Position numbers and translations under genes: made by a program
Assembly (NCBI RefSeq): GCF_028291725.1
Contig: NZ_JAQGNT010000109.1
Location: 1 to 45,375 of the forward strand
DNA length: 45,375 bases
Direction of reading: 5' to 3'
Source: Hydrocarboniphaga sp.
Lineage (GTDB): Bacteria; Pseudomonadota; Gammaproteobacteria; Nevskiales; Nevskiaceae
In this document: one piece after another, positions 9,620-16,727 of the stretch
How positions within the stretch are numbered: the stretch's first letter is position 1
How the letters are laid out: the number at the start of each line of letters is the position of its first letter
The notes under the pieces: model-generated
What the model saw: only the letters and a program-made list of their open reading frames with translations
Databases searched by the model: none
Told to the model about the DNA's origin: nothing

Positions 9620-9708
9620 GCTGAAAGCCGGCGGGCTTCGCAACACTCGCCTCACGATGAGTGCCTGCTGAATATTTCGAGCTTAAATAAAGTTCATGTA
9701 AGCCCTCG

Positions 9709-9732
9709 GCAGGGAACCCGCTTTTTCCCTGC
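9709..9732 (+). other. stem-loop in leader of the repeat protein
   Basis: GCAGGGAA pairs perfectly with TTCCCTGC across an 8-base loop, 36 bases before the start codon of the next gene. It is not followed by a T-run in either direction beyond the short TTTTT inside the loop side, so it is not a convincing terminator. It may stabilise the leader or affect its translation. Confidence 0.4.
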
Positions 9733-9768
9733 GAGGTCGAAAAACGCACAACCCCGCAGGAGATGGAA

Positions 9769-10362
9769 ATGGACTTCAATAAAACCGCTTGCGTACTGGC
9801 TCTGTCGGCGCTGATCGCGGCGCCCGCATACGCGCAAAGCAGTACCGCCGCCGACGTGCAACGCGACGCCAACCAGGAGCAGCGCATCGACAATGGCCTG
9901 CAGTCGGGCCAGCTCAATACGCGCGAGGCCGGGCAGTTGCAGCACGAGGAAGCGCACGTCGACCAGATGGAGCAGAAGGCCGATCACAACGGATCGGTTT
10001 CTGCGCACGAGCAATCCGAAATCAACGCCGAGCAGAACAAGCTCAGCCGCAACATCAACAATGCCAAGCACAACAGCGTCACCGGCAACCCGGATTCGAA
10101 GTCTTCGAAGCGCATGCAGGCCGACGTGCAACAGGACGCAAGCGAGCAGCAGCGCATCGCCAATGGCATGCAGAACGGCTCACTGAGCAATCGCGAGACC
10201 GGCCGGCTGGAGCGCGGCCAGGCGCATGACGATCGCGCGCAGAGCACGGCGGCTGCCAATGGCCATGTCAGCGCCAGCGAGCAGCAGAACCAGCAGCAGC
10301 GCGACAAACATCAGAGCAACCAGATTCACAAGGACAAGCACGACAACGACTATCACGGCTGA
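9769..10362 (+). CDS. exported protein with two copies of a ~75-residue repeat
   Basis: This 197-residue protein has a clear signal peptide (MDFNKTACVLALSALIAA, cleavage after AYA-Q). The mature chain is two copies of one module (about 28-103 and 116-192). Each opens with ADVQ(R/Q)DA, then QRI.NG.Q.G.L..RE.G.L, then a short NGxVSAxEQ loop reminiscent of a degenerate EF-hand, and ends in a Lys/His/Asn-rich helix. It is extremely polar and rich in Gln, Asn, Asp and His with almost no hydrophobics after the signal. AGGAG six bases upstream selects this ATG over one two codons earlier. Similar small exported proteins occur in proteobacteria without known function; metal or stress binding is possible but unproven. 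Confidence 0.75.
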   Translation: MDFNKTACVLALSALIAAPAYAQSSTAADVQRDANQEQRIDNGLQSGQLNTREAGQLQHEEAHVDQMEQKADHNGSVSAHEQSEINAEQNKLSRNINNAKHNSVTGNPDSKSSKRMQADVQQDASEQQRIANGMQNGSLSNRETGRLERGQAHDDRAQSTAAANGHVSASEQQNQQQRDKHQSNQIHKDKHDNDYHG

Positions 10363-10370
10363 TTCTGGTC

Positions 10371-10448
10371 GTAGGTCGGCAATCCTTTGCCGACGTGGCT
10401 GGTGATCGCATATCGACGGTACACGTCGGCAAGGGATTGCCGACCTAC
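10371..10448. repeat. REP/BIME-like inverted repeat, family B
   Basis: The 24-base arms at 10371-10394 and 10425-10448 are inverse copies with one mismatch (GTAGGTCGGCAATC...GATTGCCGACCTAC). Each arm is itself a hairpin (GTCGGCAA / TTTGCCGAC). The family differs from family A in core sequence but shares the terminal GTAGG/CCTAC. It separates two convergent genes, and the TAG of its right terminus, read on the minus strand, is the stop codon of the acyl-CoA dehydrogenase. Confidence 0.9.
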
Positions 10449-11587
10449 CGCCCGACCAGAGATCTGGCGATGACTTCCTTCATGATCTCGCTGGTGCCGC
10501 CGTAGATGCGCTGGATGCGCGCGTCGGCCCAGTAGCGGCTGATCGGATATTCGGCCATATAGCCGTAGCCGCCGAACAACTGCAGGCAGCCGTCGGTGAC
10601 GCGGCCCTCCATTTCGGTGGTCGCAAGCTTGGCCATCGCCGCGGTCGGTACGTCGAGCTTGTGCTCGGCGTACTGCGCCGTGCATTTCTCGACGAAGGCG
10701 CGATGCACTTCGATGTCGGTCTTCATCTTCGCCAGCTCGAAGCGGGTGTTCTGGAAGCTTGCGATCGCCACGCCGAAAGCCTTGCGCGTGCTCGTGTATT
10801 CGATGGTCTTTTCCAGTGCGCCCTGCGCATGCCAGACCGCCGACACCGCCAGCGTCAGGCGCTCGCGCGGCAGCTCGTCGATCAGATGGCCGAAGCCGCC
10901 GCCGACGCGGCCGAGCACGTCGGCCGCCGCGACGCGCACATTGTCGAAGAACAGCTCGCTGGTATCGGCCGCGTGCATGCCGATCTTGTCCAGGTTGCGG
11001 CCGCGCGTGAAGCCGGGCAGGGAAGTGTCGACCGTGAACAGCGTGGTGCCGCGGCCTCCTGCTTTCGGATCGGTTTTGGCCGCCAGCACGACGACACCGG
11101 CATGCTGGCCATTGGTGATGAAGGTCTTGGAGCCGTTGATGACATAGCCATCTCCGTCGGCGAGCGCACTGGTCTTGATGCCCTGCAGGTCGGAACCGGC
11201 GCCGGGCTCGGTCATGCCGATCGCGCCGATGCAGGCACCGCTGGCCATCTTCGGCAGGTACTTCCGTTTCTGCTGTTCGCTGCCCAGATGCAGGATATAG
11301 GGAGCGGCGATGTCGGAGTGCACGGTCAGGTTCGAGGCCAGCGCCAGGAAGCCCATGCGCGAGACTTCCTCGATCACCACCATCGAGAACGCGAACGGCG
11401 CGCCGGCGCCGCCGTATTCCTCGGGCTGGTCGACGCATAGCAGCCCCGCTTCACCCAGCTTCAGGTACAGCTCTTTGGGGAAGATGCCGACGCGTTCCCA
11501 CTGCGGGTAATGCGGCTCGACCTCGTCGCTCAGAAAGCGGATCACGTTGTCGCGGAACAGCGCGAGTTCTTCGGTGCTCGTGTCCAT
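10445..11587 (-). CDS. acyl-CoA dehydrogenase, LCAD/IVD-like (paralogue 2)
   Basis: A 380-residue acyl-CoA dehydrogenase with the same architecture as the gene at 177-1334: MTEPGAGSDLQGIKT for flavin and substrate, ELPRERLTLA with the probable catalytic Glu242, and YGGTSEIMKEVIARSLVGR at the end. The two proteins match over their whole length, and long stretches are close even at the DNA level, for example around the ELPRER motif, so they are recent paralogues or are kept similar by gene conversion. The start MDTSTEELALF follows a non-conserved open frame that runs back into a repeat. The TAG stop lies in the family B palindrome. No ETF or enoyl-CoA hydratase gene is adjacent. Confidence 0.93.
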   Translation of the reverse strand: MDTSTEELALFRDNVIRFLSDEVEPHYPQWERVGIFPKELYLKLGEAGLLCVDQPEEYGGAGAPFAFSMVVIEEVSRMGFLALASNLTVHSDIAAPYILHLGSEQQKRKYLPKMASGACIGAIGMTEPGAGSDLQGIKTSALADGDGYVINGSKTFITNGQHAGVVVLAAKTDPKAGGRGTTLFTVDTSLPGFTRGRNLDKIGMHAADTSELFFDNVRVAAADVLGRVGGGFGHLIDELPRERLTLAVSAVWHAQGALEKTIEYTSTRKAFGVAIASFQNTRFELAKMKTDIEVHRAFVEKCTAQYAEHKLDVPTAAMAKLATTEMEGRVTDGCLQLFGGYGYMAEYPISRYWADARIQRIYGGTSEIMKEVIARSLVGR

Positions 11588-11633
11588 GGGGTTCCCGGGA
11601 ATGAAAAGTCGTGCGCGATTATCGGCTGAACGG

Positions 11634-11709
11634 GTAGGTTGGGGTGAGCTTGCGAACCCCAACATCGGTCCTCGCATCTGTTGGGGTTCGCAAGCTCACC
11701 CCAACCTAC
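11634..11709. repeat. REP/BIME-like inverted repeat, family A, copy 3
   Basis: A complete copy, GTAGGTTGGGGTGAGC... to ...GCTCACCCCAACCTAC, between nth and the acyl-CoA dehydrogenase on the same strand. The minus-strand TAG of the right terminus is the nth stop codon. The centre (ATCGGTCCTCGCATCT) differs from that of other copies, so only the arms are conserved. Confidence 0.93.
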
Positions 11710-12359
11710 GCCTTGATCGGCGCCGTCGGCAGCGTCTTTTGCCTGAACTCGCACAGATCGACGATTACGCAGCGCGGGCATTCCGGTTTGCGCGCCTTGC
11801 AGACGTAGCGGCCGTGCAGGATCAGCCAGTGATGCGCGTCGCGCGCGAACTCGCTAGGGGTGAACTTGACCAGCTTGTCCTCGACGATGCGCACGGTCTT
11901 GCCCGGCGCCAGCCCGGTGCGGTTGGCGACGCGGAAGATATGTGTGTCGACGGCGATGGTGTGCTCGCCGAATGCGGTGTTCAAAACTACATTGGCGGTT
12001 TTGCGGCCGACACCGGGCAGCGCTTCCAGCGCATCGCGATCACGCGGCACTTCGCCGCCGTGTTCGCGCAGCAGGATTTCGCTGAGCGCAATCACGTTCT
12101 TCGCCTTGCCGTTGAACAGGCCGATGGTCTTGATGTATTCCTTCACACCGGCCAGGCCGAGGTCGACGATCGCCTGCGGCGTATTGGCGACGCGATACAA
12201 CTTGGCCGTGGCCTTGTTGACGCCGACGTCGGTGGCCTGCGCCGACAGCACCACCGCGACCAGCAGTTCGAACGGCGTGCTGTAGTGCAGCTCGGTGGTC
12301 GGAGCGGGATTGCCGGCGCGCAGGCGTGCGTAGATGGTCAGGCGTTTCTGTGGATTCAT
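11706..12359 (-). CDS. nth: endonuclease III
   Basis: This DNA glycosylase/AP lyase removes oxidised pyrimidines in base excision repair. At 217 residues it has the usual length. The helix-hairpin-helix LPGVGRKTANVV carries the catalytic Lys120, VDTHIFRV carries Asp138, and the C-terminal [4Fe-4S] loop has Cys187, Cys194, Cys197 and Cys203 in C-x6-C-x2-C-x5-C spacing. The start is MNPQKRLTIY; a long upstream extension in frame overlaps the 94-residue gene and is not Nth-like. Start and upstream stop overlap as ATGA. nth commonly follows rnfB in gammaproteobacteria; here about 1.2 kb of accessory DNA separates them. The stop codon lies in a palindromic repeat. Confidence 0.97.
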   Translation of the reverse strand: MNPQKRLTIYARLRAGNPAPTTELHYSTPFELLVAVVLSAQATDVGVNKATAKLYRVANTPQAIVDLGLAGVKEYIKTIGLFNGKAKNVIALSEILLREHGGEVPRDRDALEALPGVGRKTANVVLNTAFGEHTIAVDTHIFRVANRTGLAPGKTVRIVEDKLVKFTPSEFARDAHHWLILHGRYVCKARKPECPRCVIVDLCEFRQKTLPTAPIKA

Positions 12360-12640
12360 CGATCCGGTTCTTGGAGCCAGGCACCCCTGGTGAAGAACAG
12401 CGGATCGCCGAGCCTGTCGGGGATCGCATCGACATCCGAAGGAGAATAGGCGTGCGTTGTTCCGACGGCAGCTTTCACAAAGAGGCTGGCCAGCTGGCTC
12501 GATACGCTTGGGGTGTGCACGGAGCGCATCGAGGCTTGCTGCATCTCGCGGCGGATCTTGTCCATCGAGTCCTGGGCCGGCGACACCGATGCCGACAGCA
12601 GCAGGTCGAAACCACAGAAGCCAACGATCAGGGTGCGCAT
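12356..12640 (-). CDS. small exported hypothetical protein coupled to nth
   Basis: A 94-residue ORF whose stop overlaps the nth start (ATGA). AAGGA six bases upstream favours MRTLIVGFCGF over two earlier ATGs. The N-terminus looks like a signal peptide (LIVGFCGFDLLLSASVSPAQ, cleavage near residue 23). The mature part is polar and ends GAWLQEPDR, with no recognised motif. Translational coupling to a DNA repair enzyme is odd for an exported protein, so it may simply be a leader gene of the operon. Family unknown. Confidence 0.6.
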   Translation of the reverse strand: MRTLIVGFCGFDLLLSASVSPAQDSMDKIRREMQQASMRSVHTPSVSSQLASLFVKAAVGTTHAYSPSDVDAIPDRLGDPLFFTRGAWLQEPDR

Positions 12641-12721
12641 GTGCATTCCTTGAGGCAGCGATGCCTCCAGCATATCGCTGTTGCTTCAATCAGGGCGAGC
12701 GCGATTGTGCACGTGCCAGTT

Positions 12722-12808
12722 GTAGGTTGGGGTGAGCGCAGCGAACCCCAACGTTTCGCCATCGAAGGGAGCTACAACGTTGGGGTTCGCAAGCTCACCC
12801 CAACCTAC
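12722..12808. repeat. REP/BIME-like inverted repeat, family A, copy 4
   Basis: A complete copy with the longest centre of the set (CGTTTCGCCATCGAAGGG...). It lies just downstream of the truncated methyltransferase stump, whose readable frame ends about 27 bases away, and upstream of the nth operon. Together with bases 12641-12721 and 12809-12834, where I see no gene, it fills the gap between the stump and the small exported protein. Confidence 0.93.
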
Positions 12809-12834
12809 GGAAGCCGGTGCGGCTGTCGTGGCCT

Positions 12835-12990
12835 TCAAGCCGGCTCCAACCGGCGCCGTTGTGCCGTGCGCCACCTGCAACAACGGCACAAGTCGGACAG
12901 AAAGCTTTGCGAGGTGGACAGTTCGGACGCGGTGACGCCTCGCCATTTGGCGATAAACGCATTTGCATCGTCGGCCCTGATTTCCGCCAC
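12835..12990 (-). pseudogene. 5' stump of a class I SAM-dependent DNA methyltransferase (Eco57I/MmeI-like)
   Basis: A GTG start at 12990 has AAGGA 7 bases upstream and begins 27 bases after the toxin stop. The 51-residue frame reads VAEIRADDANAFIAKWRGVT, then ASELSTSQSFLSDLC. That is the characteristic N-terminus of large type IIG-like DNA methyltransferases, normally continuing as DLC-x-LLGV-x-PHPT. Here the frame slips right after DLC; the neighbouring frame carries on as LLQVAHGTTA, which suggests a one-base deletion. The rest of the gene, including the catalytic NPPY region, is absent, and a palindromic repeat follows. I read it as a fossil of a restriction-modification gene. Homology is recognised by eye, not by alignment. 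Confidence 0.65.
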
Positions 12991-13016
12991 GAGTTTATCC
13001 TTCGATTGTCGAGTTC

Positions 13017-13448
13017 TTAACGCACGGCTTCGGATGCAAAAGGATTGACGATGCTGACGCCAGTGCCATGATAGTGGCGCTGATTGCGGGTGACGACGCT
13101 CAGGCCGTGCGTCAGCGCGGTGGCCGCGATCTGCTTGTCCAATGCGTTTTCCGGATGCGGGACGCGCAGCCGGCCCCAGACCTGCGCGCTGTCGGCGTCC
13201 AGCGGCAGAATGTGCTCGACGTGTTCAGTGAGCAGTTTCTGCAGCCAGCTTTCGAGCTTGCGCGCCTGTTGCGAGTCGCCGCGATGCCGTATCAGCTCGA
13301 CGCCGCGCCTGAGTTCGCCGACGGTGACTACCGACAGGAAAACCGGCGACTGATCGAGGTATATTTTGTCGAAGAAGCTTCGGACTCCGGTGTCCGCTTT
13401 GTCTTTCTTGCGCAGCTCGCTGATGACATCGGTGTCGATCAGGTACAT
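13017..13448 (-). CDS. PIN-domain toxin, FitB/VapC-like
   Basis: A 143-residue PIN-domain ribonuclease with the expected acidic residues: Asp5 in MYLIDTDVISE, Glu45 in SVVTVGELRRG, Asp104 in NALDKQIAATAL, and the closing VVTRNQRHY motif. Such toxins cleave RNA until bound by the cognate antitoxin. The start ATG shares one base with the antitoxin stop (TGATG), the typical coupling. The pair occupies the space between rnfB and nth, which are usually neighbours. FitB-like is favoured over other VapC groups because the antitoxin is ribbon-helix-helix FitA-like. Confidence 0.93.
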   Translation of the reverse strand: MYLIDTDVISELRKKDKADTGVRSFFDKIYLDQSPVFLSVVTVGELRRGVELIRHRGDSQQARKLESWLQKLLTEHVEHILPLDADSAQVWGRLRVPHPENALDKQIAATALTHGLSVVTRNQRHYHGTGVSIVNPFASEAVR

Positions 13449-13681
13449 CAGACCATTACCGGTGGCGCCCCGTCGGCGCCGACACGTTCGAAGTCGCGAT
13501 CCTCGCCGACATTCGGAATGGAGGAGAGCGTTTCGGCGAAATTTTTGCGTTTGGGGCGCAGCAAAGCTCGCCGGAGGATGTCGCGGTGCTCGGCTTCGGC
13601 GCTGCGCTGATGCCGGGCCGCGCGCTGCTTGAGCGCCTGGACCAGATCGTCCTCCAGGTTGCGTACAACGAGGTTGGCCAT
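13448..13681 (-). CDS. ribbon-helix-helix antitoxin, FitA/VapB-like
   Basis: A 77-residue antitoxin. The N-terminal MANLVVRNLEDDLVQALKQ is a FitA-type beta strand plus helix for DNA binding, followed by ARHQRSAEAEHRDILRRAL. The C-terminal half (NFAETLSSIPNVGEDRDFER) would wrap the toxin active site. GGAG eight bases upstream supports this ATG over one 12 codons earlier. A perfect 17-base palindrome lies 27 bases upstream and is a likely site for autorepression by the toxin-antitoxin complex. Confidence 0.93.
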   Translation of the reverse strand: MANLVVRNLEDDLVQALKQRAARHQRSAEAEHRDILRRALLRPKRKNFAETLSSIPNVGEDRDFERVGADGAPPVMV

Positions 13682-13708
13682 GGGCTCATCTCCGGAGCTG
13701 CTGCTGTG

Positions 13709-13725
13709 TGCTATCAATGATAGCA
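13709..13725. promoter_or_regulatory. palindromic operator of the toxin-antitoxin operon
   Basis: TGCTATCAATGATAGCA is a perfect 17-base palindrome with a central A, 27 bases upstream of the antitoxin start. Ribbon-helix-helix antitoxins of the FitA/VapB class typically repress their own promoter through such sites. The function here is inferred from symmetry and position. Confidence 0.65.
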
Positions 13726-13747
13726 GGGCGGTCTAGCGTCTAGTCGA

Positions 13748-13826
13748 GTAGGTTGGGGTGAGCGCAGCGAACCCCACGCATCGGCGCGGGCACACGTTGG
13801 GGTTCGCTGCGCTCACCCCAACCTAC
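13748..13826. repeat. REP/BIME-like inverted repeat, family A, copy 5
   Basis: A complete copy with GTAGG/CCTAC ends and the arm variant TTCGCTGCGCTC on the right side. It is bracketed by an imperfect direct repeat containing the antitoxin operator (13709-13743 and 13828-13861). It lies upstream of the toxin-antitoxin promoter and just downstream of rnfB. Confidence 0.93.
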
Positions 13827-13828
13827 AC

Positions 13829-13843
13829 GCTGTCAGTGATAGC
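13829..13843. promoter_or_regulatory. second, degenerate copy of the toxin-antitoxin operator
   Basis: GCTGTCAGTGATAGC repeats the operator at 13709-13725 with one arm mismatch. The match continues outward as AGCAGGG(C/T)GGTCTA and, with small changes, to about 13861. It sits on the far side of the palindromic repeat and ends against the 3' end of rnfB, so either a duplication or an insertion between two tandem operators is possible. Confidence 0.5.
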
Positions 13844-13857
13844 AGGGTGGTCTACCA

Positions 13858-14430
13858 CTAGGGCGAGCGGGATTGAACGCGGTCCAGCGCGGCGGCGACC
13901 GGGTCCATCGCGATGTGTCTGCGCCGGCGTTCGCGTTCCTCGGCGTCCCAGCGCTGCAGGCGCGCTTCACGCGCGACGTAGCGCTGGCGGTGCTCGTTGG
14001 CACGCAATCGCGGCAAGGCCAGGGTTGGCGCCTCGACCATGACGATGCAATCGACCGGGCAGGGCGGCAGGCATAGTTCGCAGCCGGTGCATTCGGCGGT
14101 GATGACGACGTGCATCAGGTTGGCGGCGCCGACGATCGCGTCGACCGGGCAGGCCTGGATGCACTTGGTGCAGCCGATGCAGTCGGCCTCGACCACGCGG
14201 GCGACGGTTGCGACCGGCAACTCGGTTCCGCAGTCCGGGTCCAGCGGCAGCTTGTCGCGCTTGAGCAGCAGCGCAAGCGCGGTGATGGTCGCATCACCAC
14301 CGGGCGGGCAGCGATTCAGCGCGGCCGAACCGTCGGCGATCGCGTCCGCATACGGCCGGCAGGCCGGATAACCGCAGCGCGTGCACTGCGTCTGCGGCAG
14401 CAGCGCGTCGATCGCGGCGGCGTCGCTCAT
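13858..14430 (-). CDS. rnfB: RnfB-like iron-sulphur protein
   Basis: A 190-residue RnfB/RsxB-type electron carrier. The N-terminal Fe-S motif has Cys16, Cys19, Cys24 and Cys41 ([10 protein letters not shown]...NRC). Two ferredoxin-type [4Fe-4S] motifs follow at Cys84/87/90/94 and Cys114/117/120/124. It lacks the N-terminal membrane helix of canonical RnfB, and no rnfA, C, D, G or E is nearby, so it probably works as a soluble ferredoxin-like partner. A C-terminal Arg-rich helix ([18 protein letters not shown]) is present. It starts one base after the metG stop, so both are probably on one transcript. Confidence 0.9.
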   Translation of the reverse strand: MSDAAAIDALLPQTQCTRCGYPACRPYADAIADGSAALNRCPPGGDATITALALLLKRDKLPLDPDCGTELPVATVARVVEADCIGCTKCIQACPVDAIVGAANLMHVVITAECTGCELCLPPCPVDCIVMVEAPTLALPRLRANEHRQRYVAREARLQRWDAEERERRRRHIAMDPVAAALDRVQSRSP

Positions 14431-14431
14431 G

Positions 14432-16588
14432 TCACTTGATGTGCATGCCCGGCTGCGCGCCGTCGTCGGGCATCAGCAGGAACGGCGCGCCGCCCTCGGT
14501 ACTTGCGGCGAGCACCATGCCTTCCGACATGCCGAACTTCATCTTGCGCGGTGCCAGGTTGGCGACGCAGACGGTGAGCCGGCCGACCAGCTTTTCGGGC
14601 GCGTAGGCGGACTTGATGCCGGCGAATACCTGGCGTTTGCCAAGCTCGCCGAGGTCCAGCACCAGGCGCAGCAGCTTGTCGGCGCCTTCGACATGATCGG
14701 CGGATTCGATGCGCGCGACGCGCAGCTCGATCTTGCTGAAGTCGTCGATGCTGATGACCTCACTGCTCCTTCCCCCGCCCGCGGGGGAAGGCTGGGATGG
14801 GGGCGCGCTGATAGCGCTGCTCTTTACCTTCGCGCCCCCACCCGCGTTTGGCTTGGTCGCGGAGTGACCCATGTCACTCCGCGATAGGCCAAACGCCTCC
14901 CCCGCTGGCGCAGGGGAGGGAATGCTAGCGGCCACCGGCGCCTCCTCCGCCAGCATCGCGTCGATCGCTTTCTGCTCGATGCGCTGCGCCAGCGGCTCGT
15001 AGACGTTGATCGCGTGATCGAGCACGGGCCTCTGCGCGTCGGCCCAGACCAGCGGCGCGACGTTCAGGAACTTCTCGGCTTTGGCCGCCAGCTTCGGCAG
15101 CACCGGCTTCAGATAAATCGTCAGCTGGCGGAACGCGTTCAGGAAGCTGGTGGCGACGCGATGCAGCTCGGTCGCGCGCTCCGGGTCTCTGGCCATCGCC
15201 CAGGGCGCGAGCTTCTGGATCTCGGCGTTGGCGTCGTCGGCCATCAGCATGATTTCGCGAATCGCGGCGGAATAGTCGCCGGCGTCGAACAGCTGCTGCA
15301 GGTTCTCGGATTCGTCGGCGAAGTCGCGGAATAGTGTCTCGTCGTGCAGATCGTCGGCGAGCTTGCCGCCGAACTTGTTGTGGATGAATCCGGCGCAGCG
15401 GCTGGCGATGTTGACGTACTTGCCGACGATGTCGCTGTCGATGCGCGCCTTGAAGTCCGCGAGATCCAGATCGAGGTCGTCGACGCCGCTGCCGAGCTTG
15501 GCGGCGAAGTAGTAGCGCAGATATTCGGCGTCCAGATGCTGCAGGTAGCTGCGCGCCTTGATGAAGGTGCCGCGGCTTTTGCTCATCTTGGCGCCGTTGA
15601 CGGTCAGATAACCGTTGACGTGCAGCTTGGTCGGCGTGCGAAAACCTGCGCCCTGCAGCATCGCCGGCCAGAACAGGCCATGAAAGTTGACGATGTCCTT
15701 GCCGATGAAGTGATGCAATTCGGTTGTCGTCTCGGCACCGGCGTCCCACCAGTCGCCGAACGTCAGGCCGTCGCGCTCGCACAGCGCAGCGAAGCTGGCC
15801 ATGTAGCCGATCGGCGCGTCGAGCCAGACGTAGAAGAACTTGCCTGGCGCGCCCGGAATCGGAAATCCGAAGTAGGGCGCGTCGCGCGATACGTCCCAGT
15901 CCTTGAGGCCGGCGGCGAACCATTCCTTGAGCTTGGCGACGACCGAGGGTTGCGCGACGTCGGCATGCAGCCAGGCTTCCAGAAACACCTGGAATCTGCC
16001 GAGTTCGAAGAAGTAATGCTCCGAGTCGCGCATCACCGGCGTTGCACCCGAAACCACCGAGCGCGGGTTCTTCAGATCGGTGGGTGAATACGCGGCGCCG
16101 CAGTTTTCGCAGTTGTCGCCGTACTGGTCCGGCGTGCCGCAGCGCGGGCATTCGCCCTTGATGTAGCGGTCCGGCAGGAACATGTCCTTTACCGGGTCGT
16201 AGAGCTGCTGGATGGTGCGCGCCGCGATCACACCCTTGTTGTTGAGCCGCTGCCAGATCAGCTCGCAGTAGCGCTGGTTTTCCGGCGTATGCGTGCTGTG
16301 GTACTGGTCGTGTTCGACGCCGAAGTCGCGGAAATCGCGCTCGTGATCGGCCTTGATGCCGGCGACGAAAGCCTCGGGCGCGACGCCGGCCTTTTCCGCC
16401 GCCAGCATGATCGGCGTGCCGTGTGCGTCTTCGCCGGCGACGAAATGCACCTCAAAGCCGCGCATGCGCTGGAACCGGACCCAGACGTCGGTCTGCACGT
16501 AGCCGACCATGTGGCCCAGATGCAGCGGGCCGTTGGCATAGGGCAGAGCGTGGGTGACGAGTAGCTTGCGCGGAGCGGGATGGGGCAT
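14432..16588 (-). CDS. metG: methionyl-tRNA synthetase with in-frame repeat insertion
   Basis: This 718-residue enzyme charges tRNA-Met. The Rossmann core has the HIGH-type motif [11 protein letters not shown] (about 17-27), a zinc knuckle CPRC...CENC (about 146-162), and [11 protein letters not shown] for the KMSKS loop. The anticodon-binding helical domain follows. The C-terminal domain from about 611 ([16 protein letters not shown]) is the EMAP-II/Trbp111-like dimerisation and tRNA-binding module. Between them, residues about 557-607 ([18 protein letters not shown] and onward to PSPAGGG) are encoded by a hairpin-rich DNA repeat at 14768-14920 and are foreign to the family. The frame stays open, so the protein should be intact. 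metG is divergent from the MarR operon. Confidence 0.97.
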   Translation of the reverse strand: MPHPAPRKLLVTHALPYANGPLHLGHMVGYVQTDVWVRFQRMRGFEVHFVAGEDAHGTPIMLAAEKAGVAPEAFVAGIKADHERDFRDFGVEHDQYHSTHTPENQRYCELIWQRLNNKGVIAARTIQQLYDPVKDMFLPDRYIKGECPRCGTPDQYGDNCENCGAAYSPTDLKNPRSVVSGATPVMRDSEHYFFELGRFQVFLEAWLHADVAQPSVVAKLKEWFAAGLKDWDVSRDAPYFGFPIPGAPGKFFYVWLDAPIGYMASFAALCERDGLTFGDWWDAGAETTTELHHFIGKDIVNFHGLFWPAMLQGAGFRTPTKLHVNGYLTVNGAKMSKSRGTFIKARSYLQHLDAEYLRYYFAAKLGSGVDDLDLDLADFKARIDSDIVGKYVNIASRCAGFIHNKFGGKLADDLHDETLFRDFADESENLQQLFDAGDYSAAIREIMLMADDANAEIQKLAPWAMARDPERATELHRVATSFLNAFRQLTIYLKPVLPKLAAKAEKFLNVAPLVWADAQRPVLDHAINVYEPLAQRIEQKAIDAMLAEEAPVAASIPSPAPAGEAFGLSRSDMGHSATKPNAGGGAKVKSSAISAPPSQPSPAGGGRSSEVISIDDFSKIELRVARIESADHVEGADKLLRLVLDLGELGKRQVFAGIKSAYAPEKLVGRLTVCVANLAPRKMKFGMSEGMVLAASTEGGAPFLLMPDDGAQPGMHIK
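14768..14920. repeat. hairpin-rich repeat (family D) inserted in metG
   Basis: The outer hairpins are CCTTCCCCCGCCCGCGGGGG and CTCCCCCGCTGGCGCAGGGG, and a GGATGGGGGCGCG / CGCGCCCCCA pair lies inside. In the middle, GTTTGGC...GCCAAAC encloses CGCGGAGTGAC / GTCACTCCGCG. The same outer architecture lies between genes at 18605-18707. At 153 bases (51 codons) it keeps the metG frame with no stop. Similar MITE-like palindromes are scattered in many proteobacteria. Confidence 0.85.
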
Positions 16589-16660
16589 GTCGGCGCCGGA
16601 TGATGAAGGGCGACGAGTTTACAACGCAGCTCGAGTCTTCATTTGCGCGCGGCAGCCGCT

Positions 16661-16705
16661 TTGTGAACTTCAACTGAGCTTACTTATAATCAGCTAAACT
16701 GATTA
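16661..16705 (+). promoter_or_regulatory. promoter and MarR operator of the efflux operon
   Basis: TTGTGA (16661-16666) and TATAAT (16685-16690) are 18 bases apart, a good sigma-70 promoter for the plus-strand operon. TAATCAG-CTAAA-CTGATTA (16687-16705) is a perfect 7-base inverted repeat overlapping the -10 box. A MarR dimer bound there would block RNA polymerase, so autorepression is likely. The gap also serves the divergent metG. Confidence 0.72.
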
Positions 16706-16727
16706 ATAACTCGCCGCTCTGCCGTTC

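Noticed and set aside
12360-12689. N-terminal extension of nth by 110 residues
   Set aside because: The extension overlaps the coupled 94-residue ORF and its sequence is not related to endonuclease III, while MNPQKR matches the usual start.
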